From Setaria digitata (Eukaryota; Nematoda; Chromadorea; Rhabditida; Setariidae), in the NCBI GenBank assembly GCA_003640385.1, contig RCAB01000031.1:218454-282453 (forward strand): a stretch of 64,000 bases of DNA, written 5' to 3'. Below are positions 24,449 through 38,592 of the stretch, piece after piece. Made by a program: the position numbers and the translations under genes. The notes beneath the pieces were generated by a model. That model ran no database searches and had not been told where the DNA came from. It was given only the letters and a program-made list of their open reading frames with translations. Each line of letters begins with the position of its first letter. Position 1 is the first letter of the stretch.

Positions 24449-24698
24449 GCGGCTTAATTTGACTCAACACGGGAAAACTCACCTGGCCCGGACACCGTGA
24501 GGATTGACAGATTGAGAGCTCTTTCATGATTCGGTGGTTGGTGGTGCATGGCCGTTCTTAGTTGGTGGAGTGATTTGTCTGGTTTATTCCGATAACGAGC
24601 GAGACTCTAGCCTACTAAATAGTTACTGGATAATTTTGTCCAGAAAACTTCTTAGAGGGACAAGCGGTGTTTAGCCGCATGAAGTTGAGCAATAAAGG
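24281..24698 (+). rRNA. Partial 18S (SSU) rRNA fragment, likely pseudogene
   Basis: About 418 bases match the universally conserved 3' half of eukaryotic 18S rRNA: it opens at the GTTCTGACCGTAAACGAT region, then carries GGGGGAAGTATGGTTGCAAA, GAAATTGACGGAAGGGCACC, CCTGCGGCTTAATTTGACTC, GGTGGTGCATGGCCGTTCTT and AACTTCTTAGAGGGACAAGC. It breaks off after GAGCAATAA, where the normal continuation is lost, and both flanks are ordinary AT-rich DNA. No 5' half, spacer, 5.8S or 28S is nearby, so it is an isolated fragment rather than an rDNA unit. An assembly insertion of rDNA reads is the other explanation. Confidence 0.9.
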
Positions 24699-25227
24699 AT
24701 ATCATCCCAAATGGTAGTGAATTATTGACACTCTATCAAAAAAAATTCTAATAATGCTCATTTTTGGGTTAAACAGGTGTAGGTTAATGCACAGCTGATA
24801 AACTTTACGTTAAACGTAACAGTGAGCCTTAAAGCCTTAACTCTCCTCCTTTTTACGATTTAAAATTCATTTTTTGATAATGAAAGCTCACACATATCAT
24901 TATGTTGATCGGCTTTTCCCCAAGCATTATCTTAAAACAAAATGCTTTGATAGATGATTATTTTGTTGCACAGTGAAACTTTATTCTAATGAAATGAAAA
25001 ATCTATACTGTGACCATTTTCAGTCAAAACATTAGACTTTAAAAGTGCCCATTTTGTTAATACCGCGGAAATTACTTCCATGCTCAAACAATCAGTGGTA
25101 TTATGTAGAATTTGTGCTAATCACCTTAGATCTATTTGAACATTTCTGTCATCATTCGAGAAGTAATAAAAAGTTTATCAAAACTTTCCTCATTGTACAC
25201 CAGAAACAAAAGTATGGGTGGGTAATT
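24699..25227. other. Short intergenic stretch
   Basis: AT-rich, nothing recognised; 3' flank of the minus-strand SEC14-GOLD gene. Confidence 0.4.
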
Positions 25228-27319
25228 TTATATAATAGCATAAGATAAATTTACTTTTAGAGGAAATATTTTGCTTTGATTCAATATGTTTATTGTTAAT
25301 ATTCCATTTGCACTAGCATTCACTTTTCCTTCTTCGGTAAGTTTTAGAGTGGTGTGGCTGAATTTTGGCGTCTTCATTTTATCATCTGGAACAAAAGATT
25401 TTTCACTTTCATTTCTCTGATAGCTAATGGACAAAAGTGACAATTTCTGTCATTGGAGTTGTTTTTTTTTTAATTAATTCAGTCATTACCATTATGACTT
25501 CCAAACATCCCCAAAACTGCAACCTACGATTCCTGTTATCACTGATGAATAGCTGACACTATTGATGAAATAAATTACCATTACCTTGGCATATCCAGAA
25601 TTGTAAGTCACCATTTGCAAAATATTCATACAATAAAATCTGACCACATTTGACACTGAATACTTTTTGATAAGTACAACCACTCTTTACTATTAAAACT
25701 TCGCATTCCGCATGTATTTGATGATGTTCGATCCATATTTGTCCGCTTTTCTAAATGCTTAGTTTAAAAATAATTTATTACTTGCTACAGCATGAATAAT
25801 TTGTTGTTGTGCAGGCTTTTTTTTTATTTCCTTTTAAAATATTCAAAATCAATTCGATAGTTGAGGTAACATTTATTTACCTGATAATCGAGTATTGTGA
25901 TTGGCTCAGGGGCCAAGCATGTGTTATCAGATGCATTTGGCACAGAAAATTTTCCGCCATAAGCAACGGGAATGGAGTCAATTGTCAGGTACGGTAACAA
26001 GTCACTTGGCAGATTTTTGGCAATAATGAAACGATTGAGTACTTTTGCAGGAAGCAACATTGCCATTACCTGAATTTGAATCATCCCATAATAATTCTGT
26101 GATTGGAAGAATATTATGCTAAAAATTGCAAAAATTTATAACGAGCATTAATTTGAAGTAGAGGCACTTCAATTTTTTAAAGGTTTTTCCAACCTTTTTG
26201 AGGGTATGCATAAATGTTGGTGAATTAACAATAATAATGCGTTTTAGCAATTCGCTATAGTAATCCAACCATAAATGAATTCGATACTAAAAACAGTGAA
26301 AATTATTCATGTGAACTATAATATTACTTCAAATTAGTGAACTGGATAAAATGATAGTGCATCATTATAATCAAGCTTGAAAATAGTAAAGCATAATTTT
26401 GTGGATAGAATTGTTGATGATATTTCATGAAAACTAACCAGCATAAGTTTATTAATTGCCCCGAGGGGATTCAGGTAGGTCGAAAATGAACTTCCTTTCT
26501 GGTCGAATATACAGATTGCATGCGAACGGCGACCAGTTTTTCTTTCATTTTCCAGCACCAAATTTTGAAAATGTTCACAAAAACCAAAAAACATTTGTAA
26601 ATAATCGCATACACGAACGGCTTTCAGAAACTACAAGCAAAAAAACTTTGTAGAAAAAAGTCATTAAACCCTGATCAAATCACAGTGGTCTGTTTAAAAA
26701 ATAGCAGAAACAAAACGCAACTATAGTCTGAATTCTAACATCTACTACTGATTTTTAAATTGCAAATTAATTGTTTGGAAAAATTGAACCTTTTGGGGAT
26801 TTGCAATAGGCATTTCTACGAATATTATGCCATTATCCAAATCGTTAATCCACTGCCCTGTTATTTTAGTCTGTGTGAGAAAACGGCCAAATTTACGGAT
26901 CAAAGGCCGTTGGTAAAACTCTTCTGTGTTTTCCTGGTTATTATATCTAAACTGGAATTCTAGTTGGAGAATCCGGAAAAGCGAAAAAAGTAAGAGGTGA
27001 CAAGTCGCATTTCTGAATCGATTGTGGCAAGCCATTCGTTTGTAATGTGAAACATTAGGAAAAAAATACCTACCCGAGAATTTTGCGCATTTCCAAATAT
27101 TCTTCAAATTTAGACAAACATAGTTCCAGATCCTAAAGAACGGAAACTATTATCAAAGTTAATCGAATTCAATTTTTAAGACAAACATAGTTTCTCTCTC
27201 GATTCGCCTCCCACCTGGTCGTATGCATCAATCCATCGTTGTAGTTGAAAATCGGTGTTTAGATCTTTTGGAAGTTTCTCACTAAGGCGCAAGCGCAATT
27301 CTTGCATGAGTTTGTCCAT
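25228..27319 (-). CDS. SEC14 (CRAL-TRIO) plus GOLD domain protein
   Basis: Nine exons right to left: 27319-27215, 27132-27074, 26946-26790, 26630-26439, 26286-26194, 26069-25881, 25750-25585, 25516-25490, 25385-25228; 381 residues. The N-terminus has the Sec14 signature [29 protein letters not shown] lipid-binding domain follows (about 60-245), with [20 protein letters not shown] and the closing IPVAYGG motif. From about 266 a GOLD beta-sandwich shows [20 protein letters not shown] and ends in [19 protein letters not shown]14-GOLD proteins (mammalian SEC14L, nematode CTG type) bind hydrophobic lipids such as phosphoinositides or tocopherol and act at Golgi or cytosolic membranes; the ligand cannot be read from sequence. 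The protein stays in frame through a nine-residue exon (25516-25490), whose boundaries are the least certain. A ttccag upstream of the ATG may be a trans-splice acceptor. Confidence 0.85.
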
Positions 27320-30300
27320 AACGACAGTGCAACTGTAACTGGAAACCTTTGGAAATTTAATTCAAATTCATGCAATTGCAGTACTAAATCATAAATGTGA
27401 AATTTTTGAAATAAGGAAATTCTTTGGACTCTTTCAACAACTGATTCATCAATCAATCAAATCAAAGCAAATTTCATGCAAAATATAAGCTAAGCCAAAA
27501 ATATCCAAATACGAAAAATGACATCTGATAATATTACAGGTCTGAATTATACTTTCAAGACTTTTCAGTGGGTTTTTATTGCAAAACCGTAATAAAACAT
27601 CGATATGGCACTTGAAACTGATTTATGCACAAAAACTGCACATTCTAATCAACAAAAAGAAGGTTTATAATCCTCGATACTGCGAACAGCAAGTTTATTG
27701 AAAAGGACTATTTAATTAACATTTAGAAGGTTAATTGTGTTCTATTGACCTATACTTGAACTTAAGATTTTTGGTGGTTACAGTGGAAATTAGAGATGGA
27801 AATAATTACTAAACTATGTTGGAGATCGTAAAAAATGAAACAGCTATTGCATTTAAACCTTTTGATTACCTAGCTTGTGAGATTATGTAAACAGAGTATT
27901 TAGAAATTGCAACAAATTGATGGAAAGCTTGGAACTCGGAGTTATTTAAAGTCGAAATATTTTACTTTAGCAGTATTAATTTTGCAGTAGGGAAAAAGAT
28001 GGCGGATTTGCATTAAACTTCGAGGAAAGGTTGATTAATCGCGTTTTATCCACACATTATTAAGGATTACTAACAACTGTATATAAAAATGTAAATTATA
28101 CTAATTAGTTGTCTAATAAAAGCGGAAATATTATGAAAGAAAGAAGAAAATACTCATATTGATTACCTGAGTTGGTGAAAAAAAATAATAATAATAATAA
28201 TTAGTTGGTAACAAAAACAATTTCAGATTTGACTCTTAGCTTGTTGTATTGTGGCTACTTATACAACCCACAGTGTTCAGGAAATAAAATAAAAACAAAA
28301 AAATGAAAAAGGAAAGGGTAGGATGACCATTCATTTCTTGCTCCATGGATTTATCACGAGATGTCTGTTTGCATTCTTCGTAACCTGTTTAATACCTCCC
28401 GTGTATGTAAATTTCCGGTTCAAAGTTATTTCAAGTGACTATCACTTCATATCTACGAATTTCTAATTTAAAAAACTGTTGTTTGTTTGTAGTTTAAACA
28501 TCATTTTTCATTTGAAATATGGTTTTGTTTAAGGTTGTTTTAAACGGGAAAATAACCGGAAGTACTGAAGCAAAGTTATCGATAAAATTTGCTACCTGCA
28601 TTTCCTGCATCTTCTACAAAGACATCTTTTACGCTTGTTAAAGTAATCATTGGGAAAGTAAATTGAACGCATAGTTTTTAGTGTTATAAGCAGAACTTGG
28701 CACTTTTTTTTTTCATTTTCCATCAAAAACTAAGTCCGAAATCTTGGATTTTAAATTCAAACTATTTTGTCCACAAGCATGAAGATATCGTAATTAAATC
28801 ATTCGTTAATTAGTCCTTGCAAATTTGCAAGATTTACAAACCGTACAAAAGAATGGAGGAATATTATTTACATGGTAAGTTAACAAAAAAAAAGAAATTG
28901 CGGGGAACAAACAATTCGTTCTTTCATTCTTGTCCTTTTTTTTTCTTTCAATGAATTTTTCCCTTGATGTGATACTTTTTTATCACGCATTTGGATTGAA
29001 CAGTAAAGTTTATCAATATCATCTCTCCTAGAATTTTCCGTATCGATTCTATTAATGAATCCATATCCTCTTTGATTCTTCCAGCGTTATCGACAATTAC
29101 TTTTCTCGTTAGTTTTATTTTGATTCTAAAATTCAAAAATCTAACTTCCATACATGAAAAGGAAACCAGTTTATGATAGATTCCTTGTCTGGATCTGAAC
29201 AACTCATTTCAAGTTTGCTGTAATGCGGCTTTTTTCAAAAATTGTAAACATTATATATGAATTAGCAAATAGTATACACATTGCTAATTCCTTAAAGCTT
29301 GTCACATACATTCCTGAAAAGGGGACAGTAACGGACAAGAAACGACACATGTTACCTTAAACTGGACTTTGTTATCGTTAGTAAAATGATTTCTCACACT
29401 CTCGAGGTTATATCCCACTCACAAGACCACAACCTGCCATCCGAAATTACCACTAATTTTGGTACATTTCCACGAATTTATACCTTAGCTAAAGCAACTA
29501 AATTTTCCATTTAATTAAAAAATGTCTGCATATTTTAATATAAATTCACCCATGAGTCTTGCTAATGGATGATCCTTTCTTAAAGGTTGGGTAAATGCCA
29601 ACTTAGAACATGAAAGTCATTGGGATAGCAATAAACAACCGTATTTTCAAACAGCAGCTAAGATAGTTTGGAATATTTTTTCTTAGCTTTAAACACCAAG
29701 GTCATATAAATGACTTGAACTCTTTCTGATTTACCAATTTATTTGCAGTATCGAGAGCTTGCCGTACTGCCATAATTAAATACAATTAATTGCTCCAACT
29801 AGTCTCCAAGCAGAACAAATGTGCTCTTTTCATCATCGGATCTGTCATAAACCATTCATATGAATAATCTGTCTCTACTATTTTGACTTCGTTGAACTTA
29901 TTGAAGAACCTGTGACAATCATCGGCACTATTGCTGCTTACTGCTTACTCTTTACCTGTTTAGCTCAAATTCTCCATCTAAAGCACTCTTTCTTTTCGAT
30001 ACTTCAACAGCAGAAACTCTTCTCTCTCCTTCTTTCCTATTTCCTAAACTGGAGTAACCGTTTTTCGTAACATGAATAATAGCGACGCTAATCATTTGGA
30101 GTCGTAGATCTCAACACAAACACTGTTCCCTTAAAGTTTTAGTCAATCGTTTAACATCTGCCGCATAATCGAAAATTGAGTTCAATCTGACGAAAAGATT
30201 TGCTGTTCAAGGAGACATGAAAATAGAAATGAAATGAAAATACACAGGAAAGCAGTGCAGTGGAGTGATATTTCCTGATGAGGATATCACAAAACAGAAT

Positions 30301-30618
30301 TGTTTTAAAACGAACTGTTGATGTCCGATTTAAAAAAAAAAAAAATCTCGAAATAAATGAGAATTTTCACTGATTCATTTAACGATTTTTAAAGAACAAT
30401 GATGAACTGACAAATAAGATTTGTCATTTATAACATCTATGGCAAACTTTATTTATAGTCTTCTGTGGTGTTCAACTCATTAATTCACTATTACACTATT
30501 ACTAATATGTCAGAAATTGGTGAAATTCATGCAGAGAACTATTTCAGAAGCATTTTAACTTATGCATTAGAATGAATTCAAGCATATTAACCTAGTGAAC
30601 TTCGTTAATCATAGTGAA

Positions 30619-30656
30619 CTTTTTCAATATCAGCTCAGTAGCTGATACTGAAAAAG
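30619..30656. repeat. 17-bp inverted repeat with four-base loop
   Basis: Arms 30619-30635 and 30640-30656 are reverse complements with one mismatch, loop cagt. Structure like a rho-type stem means little in a eukaryote; no function assigned. Confidence 0.7.
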
Positions 30657-33600
30657 GTATCCTTGCGTTACGTGTCCTGCTCACGTCAACAGTGGAGATG
30701 CATTACAGTGTATGATGGGTAATCTGATGAAGTGGATAGTTGTAATTATTCTGATTAAATTAAATATTGTCATGGAACTTGCACCATTTACATGAATTTG
30801 CATTTTGCAGTTTCTCATTGAAATTTTTGAATATCTCATTTTTTGTTTTTTAAATTTCGTTATTTTTCTTTTCTTGGTAGATTTAAGCAACTAAAAGCAT
30901 ATCAACGAAAGGAAAATTTTGCCTTGTTGAGAACTAAGAGAGGAAGGAAAAGCATGTGATTAAATCTTGCTGAAATCCTATTTTGTGTAAATCACAGTCA
31001 TGTTTTTTCGTTTTTTTTTTTTTTTCCGAAAATTTAAATCTGATGCAGAAACTTTTTCGGATGCAATCTACTTTGTTATTGTTTCTTTTGCTTTGCCATT
31101 GGCTTTTTATTCAAGTTTTCTCCATGAAATTGTCCAGGTAAATAGGGCAAGCAAATTTCATAGAGTGCAAAATGCCAGCATATTACATTGGACTTATGAA
31201 TTAGCGGCTTAGTAGTGTGTTGTAATTATTCAGTTGCATTACATACAAAAGGAACTTTGAAATTTACCATTCTCGTTGGCCTAGACAAGCAAACGTAAGT
31301 CTTTCACATACCATTAAGTATTCTAACTTTTCGGAAGGAAAATGACTGAATTAAAGTAGTGACGCAAAGATTATAACATTCAATAAGATTATTGCTTATT
31401 ATAATATTTCACTTTCTAGCTTCGAAATTTAATTATGCACATATCTTATTACGATTCATTTTTCACTGCCTTGTTCCAATTCATAACAAGTACTTCTATT
31501 TACTTCCACGAAAAAGATTTTTGTTAATGCTGCTAAATAACAAGTCATGCTTCTACTCTTTGGAGTTATTTCCAGCGCTCTTTTTTCTCTTTCTGCAATA
31601 AATTTTACTTTTTCAAAAGGAGTAAGGAGAAAATGAAGGACTGCTAATTACTTAGCCACAATTCAGAAAGAATAATGTGAGAATATCAAAATGTTTTGAG
31701 AAATTTTTTTAATACTGCTAGCATTGTTTTAAATCAAGTCTCAGGGCTAACCCGGCCAAAACTGTTTAGTAGATTTATTTTTTGCTTCACGTTTGAGAGT
31801 AATTAATACCTGAATGATAAGAATTATAAAGCATCCATTAAGAAATTAGAGTTTTCTGAAAATTCAGTCAGATTCAAAACTCTTGTTACTGTAGGATAAA
31901 AGTCTTCTAGTTGTTCTATGTTTCAGTTATCAGTAGAATCAAATATTTGAAAGAACACATAGAAATTATGCACATAATTAAACAGAATCTTGAAATAGAA
32001 AATGCATATTTTAGGTAATAAGCGAGGTGTTCCCCTTTTTATTTAACTGATAATTTTTTAAAATTTTTCGCGATTTACTGTTTGGGAATTATTTTTTTAA
32101 CAAGTGAATTTGAAAATCATTTTATATCTATAAAATGATGTTTAAGTTAGTTGGTTGTTAACTCTTTAAGGAAAGAGAAAAAAAGCAAGAAAACGAACTT
32201 TTTTTTTTTTAAAAATCTTTTGCATTTTTGTCCTATAAAAGCACTATTTTAATATTTGTTAAATAAGGATCTTTTCACTCGTTCTAGCTAGTTCCTCTTT
32301 CATTACATATTTAATTGGTCGTCTGAAACAATCTGAGCAATCTGAATAAATGAAATTTTGATTTTTTTTTTCCAAAATTGGGAACCCAGTTCTTGCAATC
32401 AGATGAGAATAAGATGAAGGAAAGCCACTTTACCCAGCATGTTAAATGGTCCAGTTGAAATGCCAAATATATCATTAAACTAACGACAAGATGAAATAGT
32501 TTTAAGGCGTAATTAACTTTAAACCGATAATTTAATTAATTTGATAGTCAAAAAATTTCTTTGAGGATCCACACATACTACGTTTATACAAAAAAAAAAT
32601 TGCATTTATAGATTAAACTTTTTTTCATTATTATTTAACTTCTAGAAAGCTGAAAATATTTAACAGATGCTAAACGGATGACGAACTTACACATAAGTTA
32701 ATGAATTAAAAAGCTTAGAGATTGTAAATAATGAGGCGGAATTAACATAGTGCGGCAGAGTTCATTAACATTTGATCCCTTTCCTTCTCAACATAATTTG
32801 AAGAAGATAATCGAAGGAAAAAAGCTTTCATGTAGTAACAACAAAATATATAAATTAATCCTTCATAATGTTAGAATATTTGCAAGTAATTGCTACTGTT
32901 TCAGATCATCATGTAAGCGTTTAAGCTTTTAGATTGAACACAGCTAATAGAATATTAATTTCTTATGTTTAATCATCGCCGAAATTGATATGGTTCTGCC
33001 TAACAGCCTTATTGATCTTAGCCATATGATAATACATCATTCATTTTTTCATCGTGGCCAACAGTCTTATCACTCAAATCAATTTTTTCATATCTTTTAT
33101 CTGTCATCACACCTATTTAACATTAGTAGCCTCAATTAACTAAGTAGCAAAATGCAGTGGAACGTAAATTCAATTACCAAATGTATGCTGATGTACAAAT
33201 ATCAATAATTCTAGGGGAGTGAGGTCTTTTACTAAGATTTTGTACACTGTGGAATAAATTTAAATTTTTCATTTTTTTTTTTTTGAAATTGAATATAAGC
33301 GAAGAATGAGAGGGAGCAAAATAGCGGTAAAGCTAGAGTTTGAAAAAGACAGTTATTTGGGTAGCAGTATAAGATCAGAAGTTGTAGTAAGACTTTCCTA
33401 CCAAAATTAAATGACCCTGACACGTAAATTATATTTAAGTGTAATTGTTGTTTCATTTCATTTCTCGTAGGCAAATGGCTAAAAAAAGAAATTCGCATTG
33501 TAAAATGAGTTTTTACTGAATTCATTTTTACATTAACTGAAATTTCAGAAAGTATGCGCAATGAAATTACATCATTAGAAATATTTGAATAGTTTCATTG

Positions 33601-35250
33601 GAATTCATTTTTTCAGTTCACTCAAACGTTGCAATTCATTTCTTTTTTTTTTTTTTTTTTCACTTCACTCAAACATTCGTCACCAATTTTTACTTCATAC
33701 ACAATGGAAAAGTATTCTTTTTTCATCTATTCTTGAACTTCGCTAGTAAAGTAATTGTTGGCTGAAAGAATGAAAAAAAAAAAAAAAAAGGCCAATAAAA
33801 TACACGTTACTGGCAGCGGGAAGTTATTATGGTCGTGCTCATTTTTACTGTAGCAGCATTTAAGTCAGATAAAATTGACGTCCAAGTTAGAAACGAAAAA
33901 GTTTGGAATGAAAGGTAACATTTAAGTTGTAACTTTATAAAAACATTTTTCACACTTTTACTTTTCGATGTGTATTCGACTAAGTGACTGACTGTATCAG
34001 GAAATTGCACCATTGCCTTCAAAATATAGACTTTTAGACAGGTGATAAATTAATTTCTTGCAGCATTATTGTTTTGCAGTATTGCAGTAGTGATTAGCAT
34101 TTGCATGCTGCACCTTTATCATATCACCATGTGACATGATAAAAGCCATATTCATCTGTTATACTTTTGAGTGAAAAAAAAAAAAAATTATTGTTGATGA
34201 ATACATTTCGAAAACTTCCTTTGCTGCTGGCTGAAAATGCTTCCCCATATACTCATCTGCTTCTTTTATTTACACCCACCATATAAGCACTTTCCAATTT
34301 AGTGTATAGTCTTTTTACTCGATAATCTCTGACTGATATAGCTTTTTCTTAAGCAACACAATATATATCGACTAGCTAATTATTATCCAGTTAAAAGCTA
34401 CCGTTTGCATAATTAAAGAGTTTAACTTTTGTTTAATTTATTTATATTCAAAAAAAGCTTTGTTTGGTGGAAAAAAAAAAAAAAAAAACGAAAAAACTCA
34501 ACTTGAAAAAAGAATCTAAGAAAGAAAGAAAGCATCATCAGCGACAAATCACGTGAAGCTACAACGGTTACATTTGTGTTAATGTGAAACTTGTTAAATA
34601 ATATTAAAGTTTATGTTAAAAGTAGTATGAAATAATAACTTGGATGTTATTTATTAGCATCATATCAGTTTCATACTGCATCTACTCAATATTGGAAGTG
34701 TTATAATTAACAATGAATGAATGAATTTTAGTTAATGGTTCATGTTAGAAACAAATGCATTGTTTCAGTATCATGAAACTTATGAAAATTTGTTTGTAAT
34801 TAGGCTACAAATGATTGAAAGCGAAATTCCTCTCTCATAGGTTCTCCTTTACCCAAATTTGTTAAAAATGTTATTGTACCGAGGTAAGTGTAATTGAGGA
34901 TAATTTTTGCTATCACCTCTGACTCGATTCTATCTAACCTTTGACTAATATCAGAAACTATCTGTCTTAGAGCTGTTTTGCAACTTTTTATAAGATTTGT
35001 TTCAGTACTGATTTTGCACGCATATATTTGGAGAATTAATTGTTGCATGATTCTACTTGATTCCACCTTTCACATCAACCATTAGGGAAGAGATACTTTA
35101 TTGGAAATGTTATCCGGTTATTATATTGTAAAAGTTTCGACTGGAAAAACTATGGTAAATCCTACTTGAAGTCCACTTCTAGACTACAGCATTAAAATAG
35201 ATTAGGACAAGGAACTTGTCATGTAGAGAAATTGATCACATTATTAATAT

Positions 35251-35266
35251 TTTATTATTATTATTA

Positions 35267-35301
<35 letters not shown>

Positions 35302-35310
35302 GTTATTGTT
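35251..35310. repeat. (ATT)n microsatellite
   Basis: About 20 ATT/TTA units with scattered interruptions (ATC, GTT). Simple sequence repeat. Confidence 0.9.
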
Positions 35311-38300
35311 ATCAGTTTTTATATCAACAATACTCTTACTACGGACGTAATGCCTTTTCATATTCAATACTGAGGGAAATCTTGTGCTGCATTAATTACC
35401 ATGAAAAATGGCTCTTATAGAAAGTTTATTTTTGAGTAAAGATTTTAGAGCTTTTAGTTAGTGTGGGAAAAATCGAGGGTTTAGCAAAATATCTTTTTAT
35501 TTCAGTTCAGTGTATGAAGCATCTATTTCACTCTAAAACGCGGAATATCTATCGCACTGGAATATGAACCTAATTTTCCTAGTATTTGATGAAAAATGAT
35601 GAGTTCAAAATAATGACCAGAAAAAAATATCCTTAAAATTTACCTAATTTTGCAATAATTTAGTACAGGAGAAAAAATTGAACTATGGTTTATTCATTAG
35701 CTATCTAAAATAAATGCAAAAATCATTAAACGATTTGAAAATTGGGCTGTCTAATGATTCGGTGATTTCCAACTGATAGATAGGACTCTTTAAACCTTTA
35801 CACCCTTGTACAATGAATCTGATTCATACTGTAGCAAATTACTGCATTAGTATCCTGAAAATTCATTGTTAATATCAAATCAAACTGTTTTGAACGAGTA
35901 ATTTTTCTGGCATTTTATTCATGCACCAACGATTATCATTCAAACTTCAGAGATCTAGGTGATTAGATTAGTTGCTGTTACGGATTACAGTCTGATCACC
36001 TTGCAATCAAATGATAAGTGAGTAGAAGTTTCGTCTGTTGACGTCACTTAACGTCCAAATTTTAATAACTTTTATTCAACACAAAATATGTGGCCGTTTC
36101 CTGCTTTATCCACTGCACTTTTTTTTTGTTCTAAGCATTTTTTTTACTAAAACAAAAAAGAACTGAGACTGCAGGAGAAACAGAACACAATCACATTTCA
36201 AAATAAAAATTTGTGCAAAAAGAGTTCCTTAACTGGTAAAAGGCTGCTTTAGTAACACTGTCCAATGAAAATGGCATCTTTTAGTGTTCCTCCTCTGTTT
36301 CACCAATTTTTTTTCCTGACTGATTCATTTAATTTGGCAATCCTGATGTTTTCGAAACTAATAAATTAATGGAACACTTAGAATAAATAGATGCCCTAAT
36401 TAACTGATAAATAAAGTGGCCATGTTAGACTCTGAAATATGTCAACGAAAACGGTAGCAGTTTAAAGCCCGATTAATAGGTATTTTCTGACTGATGATAA
36501 GCTGCTGAGAAAAAAATTTCGCATTTTGCTGCATATTAAAGCATTTTTCTCGAATTTCACTTTCATGAATTTCCCTGTAAAAGATGCATTGAAGTGGAAA
36601 AAAACCATTCATCAATGACCACTGAAAGTTGACATATTTTCGAAACAAATAATTTAATCAACTGAACGGCATAATCAGTGAGGTATATGAAATGCAATTA
36701 GTTTAATGAGGGAATGACGAATTTGTCGGGACATCTAATAGAAGATGCGGTCCAACATTCAGATCCACTATTAAGGAGCAATTCTGATCGAGTTGTCATC
36801 AGTAAGCGAGTTCACTTCCTTCTTATTTTAATTCCCTCGAGGAGACATTATCTAAAAAGCTTTCGTAAGGTAATGTAACATGTGGAATGAAGCTTTTGTC
36901 ACTGTGCAAAGTGCAATAGAAGTCCTTGAAGTAGAATCAATTTTATTTGAATTTTCCCGTCATGATAGCATTATTGAAAGTATGAACGTAGAATCTGCCA
37001 GAAGCTGTGAGCTTCGAAATGTAAATGAACAGATAGATGCGTAGACCACTCTTAATTAACCAACACTTGTCTATTCTCATCAGATAAGTGGAAAATTTCC
37101 TTCCAAACACTTCTTCTTCTTCTTCAAAAAAAAATCCTTCTCGCTTTTTGGTACTTTTACAAAATGTCTATGAAATTCAGAGGGAGTCAATTCTTCTCAG
37201 AACCCCTACACATTTATTTCTCCTTTTAACTTTCAAAAGTATTGATTCTTGTAAGCATTAAAAAATTCTATCATCTTAATAATTCAACCTTATTACTTAT
37301 TGCAAATTTCCTTCCAGGATATTTAAAGGGAAATTTGTGATGAATAATAAAGTTTAATTATTTGATGATAAAACTACAATTCATCTACAAACTGATATGA
37401 TCATTATAAGAGTCAATGTGATATTCTCATTAGTTTGTTAGTACATATTTATTCTTAAGCAGTACAGAAGTTTTGTTCACTCATGTGCTGGAATGAAAAC
37501 TGGAGCGATCGATCGAACTTGCAAAAAGGGTAGTAGTGCAGGAACGAGTCTGTTTGACATAATTATTATTAGTAATTCATAATTATTCATGACTATTGGC
37601 CCTTCTTTCATTACGGATTCATGTCACTTTTTGGACAATATATCCTTTTCAGGAAAAAAGCCGAATATGAAATGAAATACATTTGAGGCATAATGCAATC
37701 TGAAATGCACTTCTTCGTTCCGAACTTCCCAGCGTCTGAAATTAGTTTTATCTGCTTCAGCGCTCCAGTCCTTCCAGAATTCTTCGTAGAGAAATTCCTA
37801 CTGCCTTAAGCTCCTCCTTGTATTCAAAGTTGCATAGCCTCATTCTTTCTGCCCGTCCAATTACTTCATCCGAACAGTATTTATCATTTTTCACCATTTT
37901 CGGGTGCTTTTGCTCAGTGCAGTTCAATTTTCGGACTAACCTTCATCTGTAAGGCTTTTCAAGAATATGAACTCGTTTCGTTTTAGTCTACCTTACGGGA
38001 CTGTTGTCCTCAACTAGAACAACTTCGAAATGACACCTCAGCATTTTTCTTCTTATCACCAACCTTAAAATTTGCAGTCCTTTTGTTCCTAACAGTTTGC
38101 TATTGAGTTTACAGAGATGATATCTGTATATTTGACTTGTAGGAAGAAGCAAAAGTATTAAATTTATAACTTGAGCTTGGTGAATATTGCAAAAATTGTT
38201 GATGATTCACCAACGAGTCTCTTATTAAAATGCCAAAAGGTACAATTAATGAATAATTTGAACTTCTACGAAAATTCTATCTTTAATGAAAGAAGGAATG

Positions 38301-38592
38301 CTTTGCGAATGATAAATTTTTGACTCTCATTCTTCGTCTTAAATCAACACAGTGAATCCATCAGTATGCAGTTCATCAGAATTATGAGAAATTTCATGTA
38401 ATCGCTTCATAACTACAAGAATTTCCATTTAATTTCACTGATTTTACAATTTATTATAAATAATTGGCCTGCATTTATTCAGCTTGGTTGTTAAATATTC
38501 GCAATTTTAGAAGGTGGGGGAAATTGTCAACCAGAAGTTCGAAGTTTCAAACAAGGTATCAAAAAATATTATTTTTAGGGATTATTTTACAA

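Larger units (their letters stand above)
27320..38592. other. 11 kb gene-poor region
   Basis: No supported multi-exon gene. Composition is strongly AT-rich with homopolymers, an (ATT)n microsatellite (35251-35310), an AAT run near 28185-28200 and a short hairpin (30619-30656). Isolated frames at 28948-29202 (minus), 34800-35066 (minus) and a spliceable hydrophobic segment at 31046-31137 (plus) might be exons of something unrecognised, but none has a partner. Likely holds promoter elements of the flanking SEC14-GOLD gene and peptide receptor. Confidence 0.45.

Noticed and set aside
28948..35066. Two minus-strand helical frames (28948-29202 and 34800-35066) as copies of one element
   Set aside because: Side by side they share only helix-like composition, not aligned identity; no splice partners found.
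35232..35420. Tyrosine-rich frame
   Set aside because: Translation of the (ATT)n microsatellite.
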